From positions 16,577,642 to 16,641,641 of the forward strand of contig CM028383.1 in NCBI GenBank assembly GCA_013146195.2: a stretch of 64,000 bases of DNA, given 5' to 3'. Below are positions 47,577 to 59,415 of this stretch, piece by piece; the stretch's first letter is position 1; each line of letters begins with the position of its first letter. The notes under the pieces were generated by a model. That model worked only from the letters and a program-made list of their open reading frames with translations. It made no database searches and was not told the DNA's origin. The translations under genes and the position numbers were made by a program. Source of the DNA: Codonopsis lanceolata. Lineage: Eukaryota; Streptophyta; Magnoliopsida; Asterales; Campanulaceae.

Positions 47577-47750
47577 TAATGCTAGAGTCACTCAATGAGC
47601 ACTTAAATTTGGGCACCAAATGATGTGGTTTCCAAAGTGTCATCTTATTTGACATTTTATGGGCTCTACTATAAGTTAAAAATTATGTTAACAATATAAC
47701 ACATCATTTGATACCAAAAATTAAATACTATTAGAGTGGCCCTAGCATTA
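47577..47750. mobile_element. Short palindromic MITE (TAATGCTAG ends)
   Basis: Left end TAATGCTAGAGTCACTCAAT; complement of the right end TAATGCTAGGGCCACTCTAA. Inside both, 'accaaatgatgtg' is matched by 'cacatcatttgatacc'. 174 bp, non-coding. Confidence 0.8.
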
Positions 47751-48432
47751 CCCTTTCCGATTCCCCATTTCCGTTCCCATTCCTCTTCCTAGGAAATTAC
47801 TTTTAATTTTAGAAGTAAGTTTGTGATATTTGACAATTCGACGACCCTCCCAAATTCTTTGTAAAAAATATTGTCCGTATTTACAAATCGAACGTCCGAT
47901 CAATTTTTAAATGATTCTCCCATGTCTTCTCAACGTATCCCAACTTGTAATTTCCAAGTCTAAAACCAAATTTTGATACCTATGTAAAAGAATATTAGAC
48001 TCCCAATGGTTAAAGTAAAATATCACTAAGGAATGTATCAAATTTGATATCAACGCTGGTTTGATCATTTGATAATGAATAATAATCTAGGTATCAAATC
48101 ATCCACCATACTTGCCATGCATAATTTTTTTGCTCCAAAATAGATGACATTTTGTAATTAACTTTTTCCTTTTTTTCAAATTCTCCAATATTTATTGAGA
48201 AATAAATATCAAGATACCTAATTAATGTCCGAATAGGGACGGTTTAGTATTTACATATGTTCCTGTACATGTGAAAGTAAGCGTATATATTTTGGAGCAA
48301 GTAGTTAAAATTTTGGGCAGATCCGGCCCAAGTATCACAACGCTTTTCATTTTTAGGTTTCATCAATACTTGCAACTTATTATAATAAATTTATAGAAAT
48401 CTAAATCAAATAAGAAAATAATTATAGATAGA
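47751..48432. other. Upstream region of the RopGAP gene
   Basis: AT-rich, no other gene. It presumably contains the promoter, but I could not single out a convincing core promoter. A TATA-like 'aattatatatta' lies near 48440. Confidence 0.45.
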
Positions 48433-48479
48433 TTGTCGATTAATTATATATTACTATTAGCATTGCGGTATACCATTCA

Positions 48480-48832
48480 GTACCACAGTTCCCATATAAG
48501 AATGCTTCCAAATCACACCGTAGTCCTCTCCTCTGTCCCCATCCTTGTCCAGTTTCTCTCCTCCACCTTCCTCTATCTCCTTCACGCACAAACACACACT
48601 GAACTAAAATCACAGCACACCCACCCTCACTCACACACAAGCAAATTTCTGTCCCCCCCCCCCATCACTTTCACCTGCAAATCTAATTCACCTCTTCACC
48701 ATTCATCCCCCACCTCACCAAATCCATTTTATAAATCTCACCCCCTTAACAATTTCCAATCTTTTTCATTACCCATTTCCATTTCCATTTCCAACCCAAT
48801 CCCCTGCTTTCAATTACTACTGTAACAAAAAT
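48480..48832 (+). promoter_or_regulatory. Probable 5' leader of the RopGAP gene
   Basis: Pyrimidine-rich, with CTCTCCTCTGTCC-type runs and an 11-base C run (48653-48663), as is common in plant 5'UTRs. It leads directly to the start codon at 48833. An upstream open frame (48433-48825) overlaps it, but its Ser/Pro/His-rich product looks like a composition artefact. Confidence 0.5.
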
Positions 48833-51800
48833 ATGACCCGACTTTTCCGATCCAAGTCCTGCAACCCCGCCCGACCCACAACCAATTCCTTCTTTCATGC
48901 TTCCCCGCCGAGCCCCTCTCTCTATTTGACCAACGACGAGGACGAAGACGATGACGACGACTACGAGGAACAAGACACCCAATTTAATAATGGCTACTTT
49001 GCTACTAACCCAATTCGGACGCCGTTTATTAGTCCCGACCAACGCCGGCAAGCCCAATCCCAGTCCAATAATAACAACTTTCCGTTGCTTGCGATTCTCG
49101 TGGCGGCGTTGAGGAAGTCAATTGTTACATGCAGTGTCGATACGGAAGATGTGGCCTCAACGACGTCGTCTTCTATGGATATTGGGTGTCCGACCGATGT
49201 CAAGCACGTGTCACACGTGACTTTTGACCGGTTCAATGGGTTTCTTGGTTTGCCTGTGGAGCTTGAGCCAGAGGTGTCCCGGAAAGTTCCCAGTGCAAGG
49301 TTAGATTTTATTTTTCCATTTCAGCTTCTGGAATTTTTTTAGAGCTATTCGAGTTCTTAATGTAATTGAATTTTAATGCTTTTAGAATTGTCAATTTAAC
49401 TGATATTTAGAGATTTTCGATTCTAATTACAAGAATTACTAGTGTTTTTTAGGGTGAGTTTACGTTTCTAGATCTGTGAATTGTATCGTAGATTAGGTCC
49501 CTGTTTCTTGAAATGTAGGATTTTGTTATAAATTACTAGGCTCCGTTTGAGTGAAAAAAACCCAGCTTTTCTTTTGGATACTTCCCATTTTGAGAAGTAT
49601 TATTCCAAAAGTCGGGTTTTGAAAGTTAAGCTAATACTAGTAAGTTCTGAGTTCATGACTAGTATAGCAAATTGGATACAACAAATAAATGTTTGTATAT
49701 TTAGGTGGGATGGAGGGAGTGGTACTTGTTGAATTATTGGATTGTAAACATAACTGTTGGAATTAGCTATGGAAAAACTGGTGGGTGCCCGAAATTTCGG
49801 TACTTGGTCAGATGATAACAGGAAGGATTACTAAACTTTGGGAGGTGATGCTCTGGCGTTCATCAATTTTTTATCTCCATTTAAGGTCCGCATAACGGAG
49901 GATTTTTGTCCAGTTAAGAATCAGTGCAACTTCGTAAGTTAGCTATCGCAATCAAGAACTGACCTGTAGCTTTGGTCTATTCAATATGGTAATATGGTTG
50001 AGGAACACCCTGGCATACTAAATATCCTTCTGATTTTTGTTGAGTAAGTGATGAATGAATTAGAAAATAACAGGAATGAAAGGACCGGTGAAATTAAGAG
50101 GACATGGAAAATTTCCATTCCCACAATATTTTGTGTAATGAGTGATGAAAGTAAACAATACTTATTAGCTGATTAGATATCTTGCGTGTAGAGTATTCTG
50201 TTTGGAAAACAAGATGACAGCAACGTTTCTTGAATCTTGGGGCTACCATTCTCATCTGAATTTTATATGAATGGCTTCAACTGCAAGTTTGGGCTATTAA
50301 TACCATATTTTGAGCTAAAGATTATGATGAGATTCTGGCCTTAAGCTGAAACGTATAGAATTTAAATGGAGAATTCAATTGATACCATTGCATTTAATAC
50401 TCTATTTGTTTCATGGAAAATAAATTGCGCAAAGGATGTTGAGAAGTTATTTTCATGGAGAACATGTCCATGTATAATTACTTTATTTTCACTTGGCCCA
50501 AAAATGCCTTACGCAAGTCATTGAAACAAACTGTCTTGAATAGCTTTCAATAGAGGTAATTAGAAGCAATACAATACGGTGAGAGAGTAGCTTTGACTCA
50601 TTTTCCTGAAACTACCGAACACTAAAAATTTGAAAAACTTTTTCGGAATCCATTTGCAGTTAAAGTGGCTTTTAAAGATAAAAACTGAATAGTGGTCGGA
50701 GAGGCAAGGCCTTAGTCCGAGAGGCTTGGTCGGGGATTGAACGTCCTCCTTGGTCGATTTTACCCGCTACGATCGGTGCTTGCGCGGGATTCTATTTATG
50801 AGCTTGTGATTGGCACGTGATGGCCGCACGTGCTCTCCTCGTAACCGGATTTGGGCCGGGCACATCAGAAATGTTTCAAAAATTTGGCGTAGGAGTCCAA
50901 CTCTTGTTCGGCTAATCAAACACATCTTCATCTTGTGCCCTTTGGTCCTTTCTTGTTTGTGCTACTTAAAGATAATCATTACAACTCCACCATCTCATTG
51001 TCTCTAAATTTTCCTTTTGAGTTATATTATTGTTATTACTTTCTTTTTTTGGTAGGGGGGGGGGGAGGGGGGAGGGTGTTGATTCTAGTGACAGTGCATT
51101 TAATTGTAAGTCATTATATTGTACTTTATGCGTTCAATGCTTTGTCCGTACCCAACAACCATAATGCTCTTGAAGAAACTTAGTGATGATACACAAGTAG
51201 TCTAAAGGACCACATTGTTCAAGTTCAGTTTTTGGCTTTTAGCAAAAGTTTTATGTGTTCCTAGTTTTGCTAGTAATTCTTATTTGCTACTTCTATTTTG
51301 CATCAGCAGCAAACTTATGGTATGATCTAAAATTCTAAATACCATGTTTTAGGTTAATATTAATAAACCACAATCCTTTTTTATATTGTCCAGTGTAAGA
51401 GTATTTGGAGTTTCCGCGGAGTCAATGCAGTGTACCTATGACCAAAGGGGAAATAGCGTGCCAACGATACTTCTTATGATGCAAAAACGTTTGTATTCAG
51501 GAGGCGGACTTCAAGTAAGTTGTGCTTTATTTGTCCTCTATAGTTTGTATTTAGTTGTTGAATGCTTGTTCATTATAAAAATTCTCTCCTTCTTGAAGGC
51601 AGAAGGGATATTTCGAATAAATGCAGAAAACAGCCAAGAAGAGTACGTGCGCAAGCAACTAAACGAAGGTTTCGTGCCACATGGAATCGACGTTCATTGT
51701 TTAGCGGGTTTGATAAAGGTACTGTTGCATCAAATTGCAGTATACTAATTTTCCAGTTTTAAAGTAACATGCAAGTAAATTATTATGGCCTATTACTGGA

Positions 51801-53905
51801 ATAAAATGCATTTGATCATATTCCACTCAACAAGTCCTATTTACCAATTTTTGAATTGTTCCATTTAAAGAATCCTATTTGATTACTAGATAATGATTTT
51901 TGGAGTTTCAATTTGCCATTATACATTACCAAAGTTATGGGTATTTATGAAAATCTATTTCAATCTTTTGAGTGTTTTGACTTTCAAACGGCCTCTTTGA
52001 ACAGAAAGGAGGGAGTAGTACTCAAAATTCATCCACCTATGAAAACTATCTGTAACATATAGCTCAATTTAACCGCTTGCAGTGAAATCACCTATTTCAT
52101 GTTAAATGGGCCAATCCATTGCCATAAAAGCCTTTATAAATATTGAACTAACTTGATAGATTATATTCTCTTTTTTTGGGGGGGGGGGGTGGCGGAGAAG
52201 TGCCACATTCATGTCAATTGGTACAAGCTACATCCTCTCCCGAAACTTTTCAGCTGCAGAAAACACTTGTCAATCTGTCTTTTTGTTTTGCATGACTAGT
52301 TAGAAACTGAGTTTATTTCCGTGAATCACTTCTCTTATAGCGAAAAGGAAACAAAAAAATAATTAGTTAAAAATGAAAATACTGCACCTATTCATCATGA
52401 TATAATCAGATGACTGTTGTTCAAGCAGAGCAATGATGAGCAAGTGGTTGTAAGTGATTATTCCAAGTTCATAGACATGAACTTGTTCATGCAGTCTGCA
52501 CTGTAAGTGTTCACAGAACACCAAAAAAAAAATATAGATCAGCCTCATAGATACTCCATCAGATGTTACATATTAGATAAAACAACCTCAAATATGAAAT
52601 TATGACCTTTACCAGATTTAGCATGTAGAAAGTTCCTATTGCAGCAGCTCTGTTTCCATAAAAAGAGTTTCTAACCCTCTGCCTGTCACAGCGGACTTGT
52701 CTAACTTGTATATAATGAGTCGTGACTCATGAGCGGATGATTTCGCTTATCTTTTGCTTCTAACTGCATAAAATATTCTACTGAAAAGGCCAACCTGCTA
52801 CTTATTTAATTAGTGGTGCCACTCCCACATCCTTGCAGCCCTTGGGGGACACGCACCTCTACAATTAGAAGAGCTAACTTGAGATGTGCATGGAACCATT
52901 ATTCATAAATAGGTGAGCTGACACGAACCAAAATCTGATGACTTGCAGAATTGTTGTATGTTCCCTTTGAAATGCATATGCCGCGGGTTTGCCTTTTCTC
53001 TTTCCATCTCACAGTTATTGATTTCCAGAAGCTGCTTTTGTTGCAGGCCTGGTTTAGAGAACTTCCAACCGGAGTTCTTGATTCTTTGACCCCAGAGCAG
53101 GTAATGCATTGCAACTCAGAAGAGGAGTGCACTCTGCTTGTCAAATCTCTTCCACCAACTGAAGCTGCACTCCTCGACTGGGCCATCAATTTGATGGCAG
53201 ATGTTGTCAAGCATGAGCATGACAACAAGATGAATGCTCGTAATATTGCTATGGTTTTTGCCCCCAACATGACTCAGGTGTGATATTGCCATTTAGCTTC
53301 ACGTTCCATTTTGTGCTTCCTTTGTCTGATCAACTTTAGTTCTTCCAATGCAGATGGCTGATCCTTTGACTGCCTTGATTCATGCTGTTCAAGTCATGAA
53401 CCTCCTTAAGACACTGATAATTAAAACCCTTCGAGAAAGAGAAGAATCAGCTGCCGCTATTCATACAGCCCCACCATACTCGGAATCATTTAGCAGTAAA
53501 GGTGAATCCTATTCACTGAAGTCAAACAGTGTTGTCTCGAGTGGTCAAACAATTGAAAATAGCCTTCTGAGGAGTGCCACGTTAAGCAGACTGGAATCTG
53601 ACAGCGAGGAGAAGTTTTGGAGTTTCCAGAGCAGGTGCGATGTAACAGAAGAGCAAGAATGTGGTTCGGGTAGGAGCTCACCTGTTTCGTGCAAAAGGGG
53701 TAGTGTAGAAAATGGTGTAAAAAATGGGTATGATGACGATCAAGGAGAAGTTGAGGTGGGGATATTGGATAGGTTAAGTTTGAGAAAAGGAGTAAAGAAA
53801 CTATGCAGGCACCCGGTGTTCCAACTGAGTAAGCCGGCCAAGAAGGGTGGAGGTGGCATCGGCATTGTAAATACGAGGGGCGGAGGTGGAGAAGCTTGGG
53901 CATGA
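48833..53905 (+). CDS. ROPGAP: ROP GTPase-activating protein with CRIB domain (RopGAP), five exons
   Basis: Exons 48833-49299, 51394-51514, 51599-51718, 53047-53277 and 53354-53905 join in phase (all introns GT-AG) into 496 codons, a normal length for plant RopGAPs. Residues 1-35 are Ser/Pro-rich and about 35-47 form an acidic run (DEDEDDDDDYEE). The CRIB motif IGCPTDVKHVSHVTF (about 117-131) binds active ROP/RAC GTPases. The RhoGAP domain spans about 156-335, with the catalytic arginine finger in GIFRIN (Arg202) and the conserved NARNIAMVFAPNM in exon 4. After the domain come MADPLTALIHAVQVMNLLK and a Ser-rich, variable tail ending GGGEAWA. The protein speeds GTP hydrolysis on ROPs at or near the plasma membrane, restricting polarity signalling. 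The CRIB-plus-GAP arrangement is plant-specific. The start is the first ATG in frame after the leader; TTG-started extensions of exon 2 are intron. Which paralogue it is cannot be told. Confidence 0.96.
49300..51393 (+). other. RopGAP intron 1 (2.1 kb)
   Basis: Donor AAG|GTTAGA and acceptor TTGTCCAG. It carries a gypsy LTR fragment (50694-50867) and a G-run (about 51056-51071). No internal exon was seen. Confidence 0.85.
50694..50867 (-). repeat. Tat-like LTR fragment inside RopGAP intron 1
   Basis: It ends (plus strand) 'ggatttgggccgggcacatc' + A, matching the outer end of the LTRs at 40723 and 42931 and the start of the LTR at 24798 in reverse. Upstream, 'gattggcacgtg' and 'cgtgctctcctcgtaacc' also match those LTRs. 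Only the first ~175 bp of the LTR are present and there is no partner. Confidence 0.75.
51719..53046 (+). other. RopGAP intron 3 (1.3 kb)
   Basis: Donor AAG|GTACTG and acceptor TTGTTGCAG. It contains a G-run (about 52178-52189) and no exon. The open frames upstream of 53047 read through the intron. Confidence 0.85.
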
Positions 53906-53976
53906 AATAAGTGTAGGACTGTGGGTGTTTTTTATTCATTTTAAATTTGTTTGTGAGATCCTTGATGCTTGTGGAA

Positions 53977-53982
53977 AATAAA
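53977..53982 (+). terminator. Polyadenylation signal of the RopGAP gene
   Basis: AATAAA 72 bp after the stop codon, in 'ggaaaataaataacg'. Confidence 0.6.
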
Positions 53983-54700
53983 TAACGTCTTTTAAGTGTA
54001 GATGAGAGTCTTGTTTGGGTGATAAAATCTAATTGGGAGAAATCATTTTTCAGTCTTTAGTATGTTATTAGAAGTTCCAGATGTATGAACATTATCGTCT
54101 ATTAGCATACAGCCAGACGCTCCTCAATGATGCACTATTTTACCAACGGGTAAATTCAGTCCCATCAAGTTTTTTATTAATCGGTAAAAAAGTACTTTTT
54201 GTGGACATAAAACTACGATAACCTTAATGAATCGAAGCTCACTACGGATCAATGTTTGCACCTTGATACATTAATTTAAATTACCTAATTTAATTTTGTA
54301 TTAAATATTTGCACAACAATGTATTAATTTAAATTACTTAATCTAATTTATACATCATGTTGTACCAAGTCCAGCACTAAATTATTGTATCGCGTCACAA
54401 AATTATGATAAATCAGACCTTCATGTTTTTTGTCTTTTTTTTCCTCCTCTGTCGTAAACTTTTTTCTTTCTCTCCTCCACCACTTTCGTCCTACTGAAAA
54501 ATCATCCAACTCAACCTAGGTCGATCTCTGTTTTGTTGCTGCAAGACATGTTGGCCAGAGCTCTGCAAGGAGTCGATTGAGCATTTTAAAAACATTTTTT
54601 TGAAAATTAACTTTAATATTTAAAAAAAACCAAAAAAGTTGAATGATTAAATATTTAAGAAAAGGTAACAGCTAGCACTTTCTCCATTTTACTGGTACTA
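53983..54700. other. Intergenic after RopGAP
   Basis: AT-rich, with a pyrimidine-rich patch at 54430-54490. No gene or bounded repeat. Confidence 0.5.
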
Positions 54701-54703
54701 TAA

Positions 54704-55736
54704 GAGCAGGTACAATGGGGGTTTTCCCCCAATCTTGATGAAATCAAGGTTCACAACAATGGTTTTAAAAAAATCAACAAGTTTGCTTAATTTGATTTTT
54801 TGAAGAAAGAATCACGGGTTGAACGTCCGCAATTGGCGCAATCTTCGGAATTGGGGCAAATTTGAAAAATAATCAAGCAGCCGACAATAGGAGCAGGCTG
54901 CCTTTACACGTGTCATTAAATGGGTGGTTGACGAGATATTTCTTTATTTTCGGTTTAAGGGCAGTTTGGGTATTCAAAAAAACTTTTTTTTTGTTTTTTT
55001 TTAAAAATAGTATACATTTTTATCTATAAATAGAGACTTGGTTTGTCTCATTTGGATACCAAATGATTTTTTTGCAAAATTTAAATTTATTTATAAGTTT
55101 TCTCTCTTTTCTCTTTCTCTCCAAATTTCATTTTTTTAATTAATCCATTTTTAAGTTGTGTATTATTTATTATTAATATTATTATTATTTACTACTTAAA
55201 TATTTTATATAATTTTGAAATTAATTATTTATGCAATATGAAATTTATTTGTTAGTATAAATTGAAAGAATATACTCCCTCCGTCCCTAAATAATCGTCC
55301 TAGTTGACCCGTCGCACAGTTTAAGAAAAAACAATTGACTTGATTATTTATATTGGTTTAATGTGTAGTTTCCTTTAAAGTCCATATATATGTGGCCTAT
55401 AATTAAAGTATAGTGAAAAAGTAAGGATAACGTGGTAAAAGTGATGTTCTAAAAAGGTAAATTTTAAACTGGACAATTATTTTGGGATGGACGAAAAAGG
55501 AAAGTAGGACGATAATTTAGGGACGAAGTCACGGAGGCAATATTAAATTAATATAGATAAAGATGGTTGGGTAGATAAAGTTGTTGGAGATAAAGATGGT
55601 GGGGTGTGTAAATATGTTGGATTTTGTGCCATCATTGGGAGAGTTTTTTGGTTTTAAATCAAATAAGTATCTAATTGATTAATTTATTAGTTTTTAATAT
55701 GTTGAATTTGATTTTTGACAACCGTTGTACTTGCTC
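54704..55736. mobile_element. PIF/Harbinger (Tourist-like) non-autonomous element
   Basis: TIRs GAGCAGGTACAATGG and the complement of CCGTTGTACTTGCTC, with the 3-bp target duplication TAA (54701-54703 and 55737-55739), as for PIF/Harbinger elements. There is no transposase. A Stowaway-like MITE is nested at 55275-55538, accounting for part of the 1033 bp. Confidence 0.82.
55275..55538. mobile_element. Stowaway-like MITE nested in the Tourist-like element
   Basis: The left TIR CTCCCTCCGTCCCTAAATAA follows TA. The right end is altered (TTAGGGACGAAGTCACGGAGG). The interior is the reverse orientation of the copy at 24275 ('gtgtagtttcctttaaagtc'). Confidence 0.8.
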
Positions 55737-55739
55737 TAA

Positions 55740-56472
55740 GGTCAATCCGGATTGAAGTATGCTCATTCGGCCCACCCACAACCACAAGACGAGCTTAGGT
55801 TGAAAATGATACGCATGTCGTTAGGCTTGAATATATATAGGGGTAACAAAACTAATATGATAGAAATTGGATAATAATTAAGGATAATGATGAAATTGCA
55901 TTTCTTTTAAAATTGCGGATGACAAATTTGTTAAAAAAACAAAGTAAAAGTAAATGACAAAATGTACAAATTGGTAAAAAACAATGACCAAATAAATTAT
56001 TTTTCCTATTTTTGTGGGACATGGGTAAAAAAACTTTTTTCTTTTACTAAATGTTTTTTGTTTTTGGAGTACAAAATAAGTGAGAAGTTTTTTTTCTTTT
56101 TGAAATCGGACCAGACTAATAGAACTAGACCGGCCAGGTAAAATTTCGACTTGATCACGCCACAAAAAATATGTGACCATACTGAAAAATGGAAATCCAC
56201 GTATAGAACTTGAGCTAAGATGGGGTAATAAGTAGGCAGGATATGTTGGCTTGATTTCTTCAGGAATGAATTTGGTGTTGTCTTGGGAAAACTGGTGAGA
56301 GACTTAATCCTGCCGTGATGTGCCTAACAAAACAAACCGTTATGGGAGAATTTGGTGATCCCAATTAAAAACCTCTGACGTGATAATCATGCGTAAAAAG
56401 AGTCACATAGCTTAGCGTACCCAATGTCACTATGTATAATATAAGAGGGTATGTGTGTGTTCTTGAGGAGTG
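55740..56472. other. AT-rich intergenic DNA
   Basis: No gene. The minus-strand open frames are Phe/Lys-rich and unrecognised. Confidence 0.5.
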
Positions 56473-56480
56473 CAAGATAG

Positions 56481-57089
56481 TAGGGGTGAGCTTATCCGGT
56501 TCGGTCCACTTTTTTGGAAAAACTGAGAGAATCAGGATCGGACCAATAGTCCGGTTCTTAAAAAATATAGAACCAGGACCAACCCAATATGTCTGAGAAC
56601 CAATACATTGGTCCGGTCCAGAACCAATTGAAGACGTACGAGAACCAGGACCGGACCAATACAATGCATATCTTTGATCAAGAGGATAATTATATTTTCT
56701 AAAAAACAATGATTAATAATCAAATCATATTCTTCCTTCATACAACATTTTGTTGGGTTCGTTATTCTTGGGAAAATAAACTAAAGGTAAATATCATTAC
56801 TTCCAAATTAATAAAGAGAAATGAAAAAGAAAGTTGTAAGGAAATTTATTGGAAGTCATCTTCCTATCCCCTTATGGTTAATTTAATTAATTTACAGGTA
56901 ACAATCCTTCAAACTAATAATGTTTGGAATCACAAAAAGAGGCAGAAAATTAATTAATATGGAAGAACAATGTTTTCCCTCCTATTTTCTCTTTAATCAA
57001 ATAAGGAAACTTGGTTGAATATTGAATCAAATTATTATATATTTTCTTTAGGTTGTAAGTTGTATCCCTTTTATTATCTTCTTATCAAT

Positions 57090-57169
<80 letters not shown>

Positions 57170-57399
57170 TATACTATATTAGTATATTATATATAATAAA
57201 ATAATAATAAATACATATTGGTCCGGTTCGGTCCGGTTCTGTGTTTTTGGTTTATGGAACCGGGGACCGACCCAATTGTCCGGTTCTGTAAAAATTCAGA
57301 TCCAGGACCAATCCAAAGTATTGGTCCGGTCCATTTTTGACTGGTCTGGTCCGGTTCCATTGGTTCGGTCCGGTTCCGAAAAATTTCTGCTCACCCCTA
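56481..57399. mobile_element. hAT-like non-autonomous element with GGTCCGGT repeats
   Basis: A perfect 8-bp duplication CAAGATAG flanks it (56473-56480 and 57400-57407). The termini are TAGGGGTGAGC and its complement GCTCACCCCTA. An 8-bp duplication with TAGGGGTG ends fits hAT elements. The subterminal parts are arrays of GGTTCGGTCCGG and GGACCGGACCAAT words in opposite orientation. The middle is AT-rich and includes a TA microsatellite. No transposase. Confidence 0.87.
57092..57166. repeat. (TA)n microsatellite
   Basis: About 37 TA units inside the hAT-like element. Confidence 0.97.
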
Positions 57400-57436
57400 C
57401 AAGATAGAATGTAACCTATAAAATGGTTGAAGGAAT

Positions 57437-57792
57437 TGTTGGAAACTTGTTTCAATAAAATTGAATGAGGAAATTGTGTAAGTAGGAAGTGGGGAATCGC
57501 ACATTGGAAATAAAAAGAAAACAGCTCTACTTTATAAAGTAGAGCTTTTAGCTTTAACAATTGGCCCTTGGACCACTACATTTTTGTGTAGAAGAAAGAC
57601 TCAGCTAAGTGCAGGTCGCTAACAATCTTAATACAAATTTTTTTGGCATGATCCATTTTGCAGGTTGTAGCTGATCCTTCTTCCCCTACTTCTGTTGTCT
57701 GTCAGCATCTGTGACCATACTGCTTCTCCAATATGGTTCAGCATACTTAATATGTATTAACAGCCCGTTTTGTTTTTGTTACAAACTGATGT
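57437..57792 (+). repeat. Beginning of the 5' LTR of the copia element
   Basis: It starts TGTTGGAAACTTG and contains 'gaatcgcacattggaaata', a sequence common near the start of plant copia LTRs, and TATAAAG (about 57533). The 3' end of the LTR is uncertain because of the nested repeat. Confidence 0.65.
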
Positions 57793-59070
57793 GTTAAAAT
57801 TATACCTTGCAAGTGCACAAGATTATTGTAGAATAGATATATGGTACCAACTAGCAAGGGCGAACCACAGAGAGAACGAAATTAAAATGAATTTAATCTA
57901 AAACTAATTAAAAAGCAAGAAAATAAAAATAAGGTTTTTGTTTTGAAATAATATAAAGTACTAAAATTTATTTTTCAACTAATCAATAAAATACTAATTG
58001 CAGAAAACATAATTTAATCGAAACTTAATGGATGAGAAGGATCTAGGAATTTGGATTCACTTGAATTGCCTTTTATGTGCATGAGACTTAAATATTTATC
58101 AATCACATGTTCGTTCACTAGGGTAAAAGATTGGGACGCACGGAGCGAGGTTTGCAACCCTTAGTACTCTGCTTTGGCTGTGCTTTCTTGATCCATCCAC
58201 ATAACAATTAAGAGTCCATCTGTACTCCTAACACAATGTGAACCTAGATCTAACCTTAGCATGATCAGGAAATCAGAGAGATCTATTTATCAATTAGGTT
58301 GGCCAATGTATACTTTGCGCATAAATCATGCGACTAATTATACCCACGAGCCTACACATTCACTAACGCAGCCATTATACGATAGCTTCAATACAGACCG
58401 ATGATAGTCTAAATTGATAAACGATAATTTGATAGAATGAAAATTATATTAAACACATAAAACTTGATACAAAGTTACCTCAAATTCTTAGAATGGAACG
58501 ATTAGTTCATCACAGACGAAACACAACATATGAATGGAAGAAAACATCATCTGTCTTCAACAATCAGAAAGAAAATAAAATTACAAAATGTTTTCCGTCT
58601 TGAGAGTGCTCAAGAACGGCCTAAGAAACTCTAAATTGTGGATCCCAAAAGCTGTAATGCTAGGGTTTTATTTATAATAGGCTAGGGTTTTTGAGAAAAG
58701 ACAAAACTGTCCAGGCTGAAAAACGGGGTTGAGCGATCGCCCATCATTTGCACTAAGCAATCGCTCAGCGACTTTCTGAAGAATGCGGCTACTGGATTTT
58801 GCGTGCTCGCCCAGGCCTCAAGCTGAGCGAGCGCCCAGTCCTCAATTCAGCTTTTGAGCCTTCATCTTTCAGCAGTTTGCATCCAGGTCCTTGGAAACTT
58901 CATTTTGATGCTTAATTGCCTGAAATCCATCATTTTTCTCAACTTTAACCTGAAACTCATAAAACACTAAAACTCATATCAATAGCTTTAGAAACTAACA
59001 GAAAAACACAATCTAAGTAGGAATATATACACAATAGATGCGTATAAAACATATTTATCACAAACACTAA
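57793..59070. mobile_element. Unclassified repeat nested in the copia element
   Basis: It starts near GTGTTAAAATTATACC, 'ttgcaagtgcacaagattat', and ends near 'acatatttatcac'. The ends are loosely inverted (GTGTTAAAATTATAC against GTGATAAATATGTTTTATAC). The imperfect repeats 'acaaactgat' and 'aaacactaat' at the edges could be a worn target duplication. The interior has no coding region. A GC-rich patch (58735-58850) holds 'gagcgatcgc' and 'gagcgagcgc' words. The class is uncertain. Confidence 0.5.
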
Positions 59071-59090
59071 TCAGTCTGCTCTTATTGATT

Positions 59091-59159
59091 AGTTTGTTTT
59101 TACAAAACTGAGCAGTTTGTTTTTACAAAACTGAGCAGTTTGTTTTTACAAAACTGATC
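59091..59159 (+). repeat. Three tandem 23-bp units
   Basis: The unit AGTTTGTTTTTACAAAACTG(AGC) is repeated three times, the last slightly changed. Each unit contains a small palindrome (TTTTTACAAAA). Confidence 0.9.
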
Positions 59160-59415
59160 AGCCAGGTTTTACAAAATTGCGAAACTATCAGTCTGATTAC
59201 ACCCTTCTTACTTAATCTGTAATCAGCATATTCATAATCAGCCTACTTACACATTTTACTTAATCTGTATTATTTTTAATCATCATATTAATAAGAATTT
59301 TATTATGTTACAGAAATAAAAATATATAGATTAGTCTATTATTTAGTTACTTATTGTATAGAAATAAAAGTTTTTCAATACAATTAGCGTTACTGATCAC
59401 TGTGTATTATGCACT
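59160..59415 (+). other. Leader before gag of the copia element
   Basis: AT-rich. No primer-binding site complementary to tRNA-Met could be found. Confidence 0.5.

Noticed and set aside
48433..48825. Plus-strand open frame upstream of RopGAP as a separate gene
   Set aside because: Ser/Pro/His-rich product of the pyrimidine-rich leader, with no domain. It ends just before the RopGAP start codon.
52951..53283. RopGAP exon 4 starting at the ATG near 52951
   Set aside because: The stretch before 53047 is intron. A clear TTGTTGCAG acceptor precedes GCCTGG, and the upstream residues do not match the RhoGAP family.
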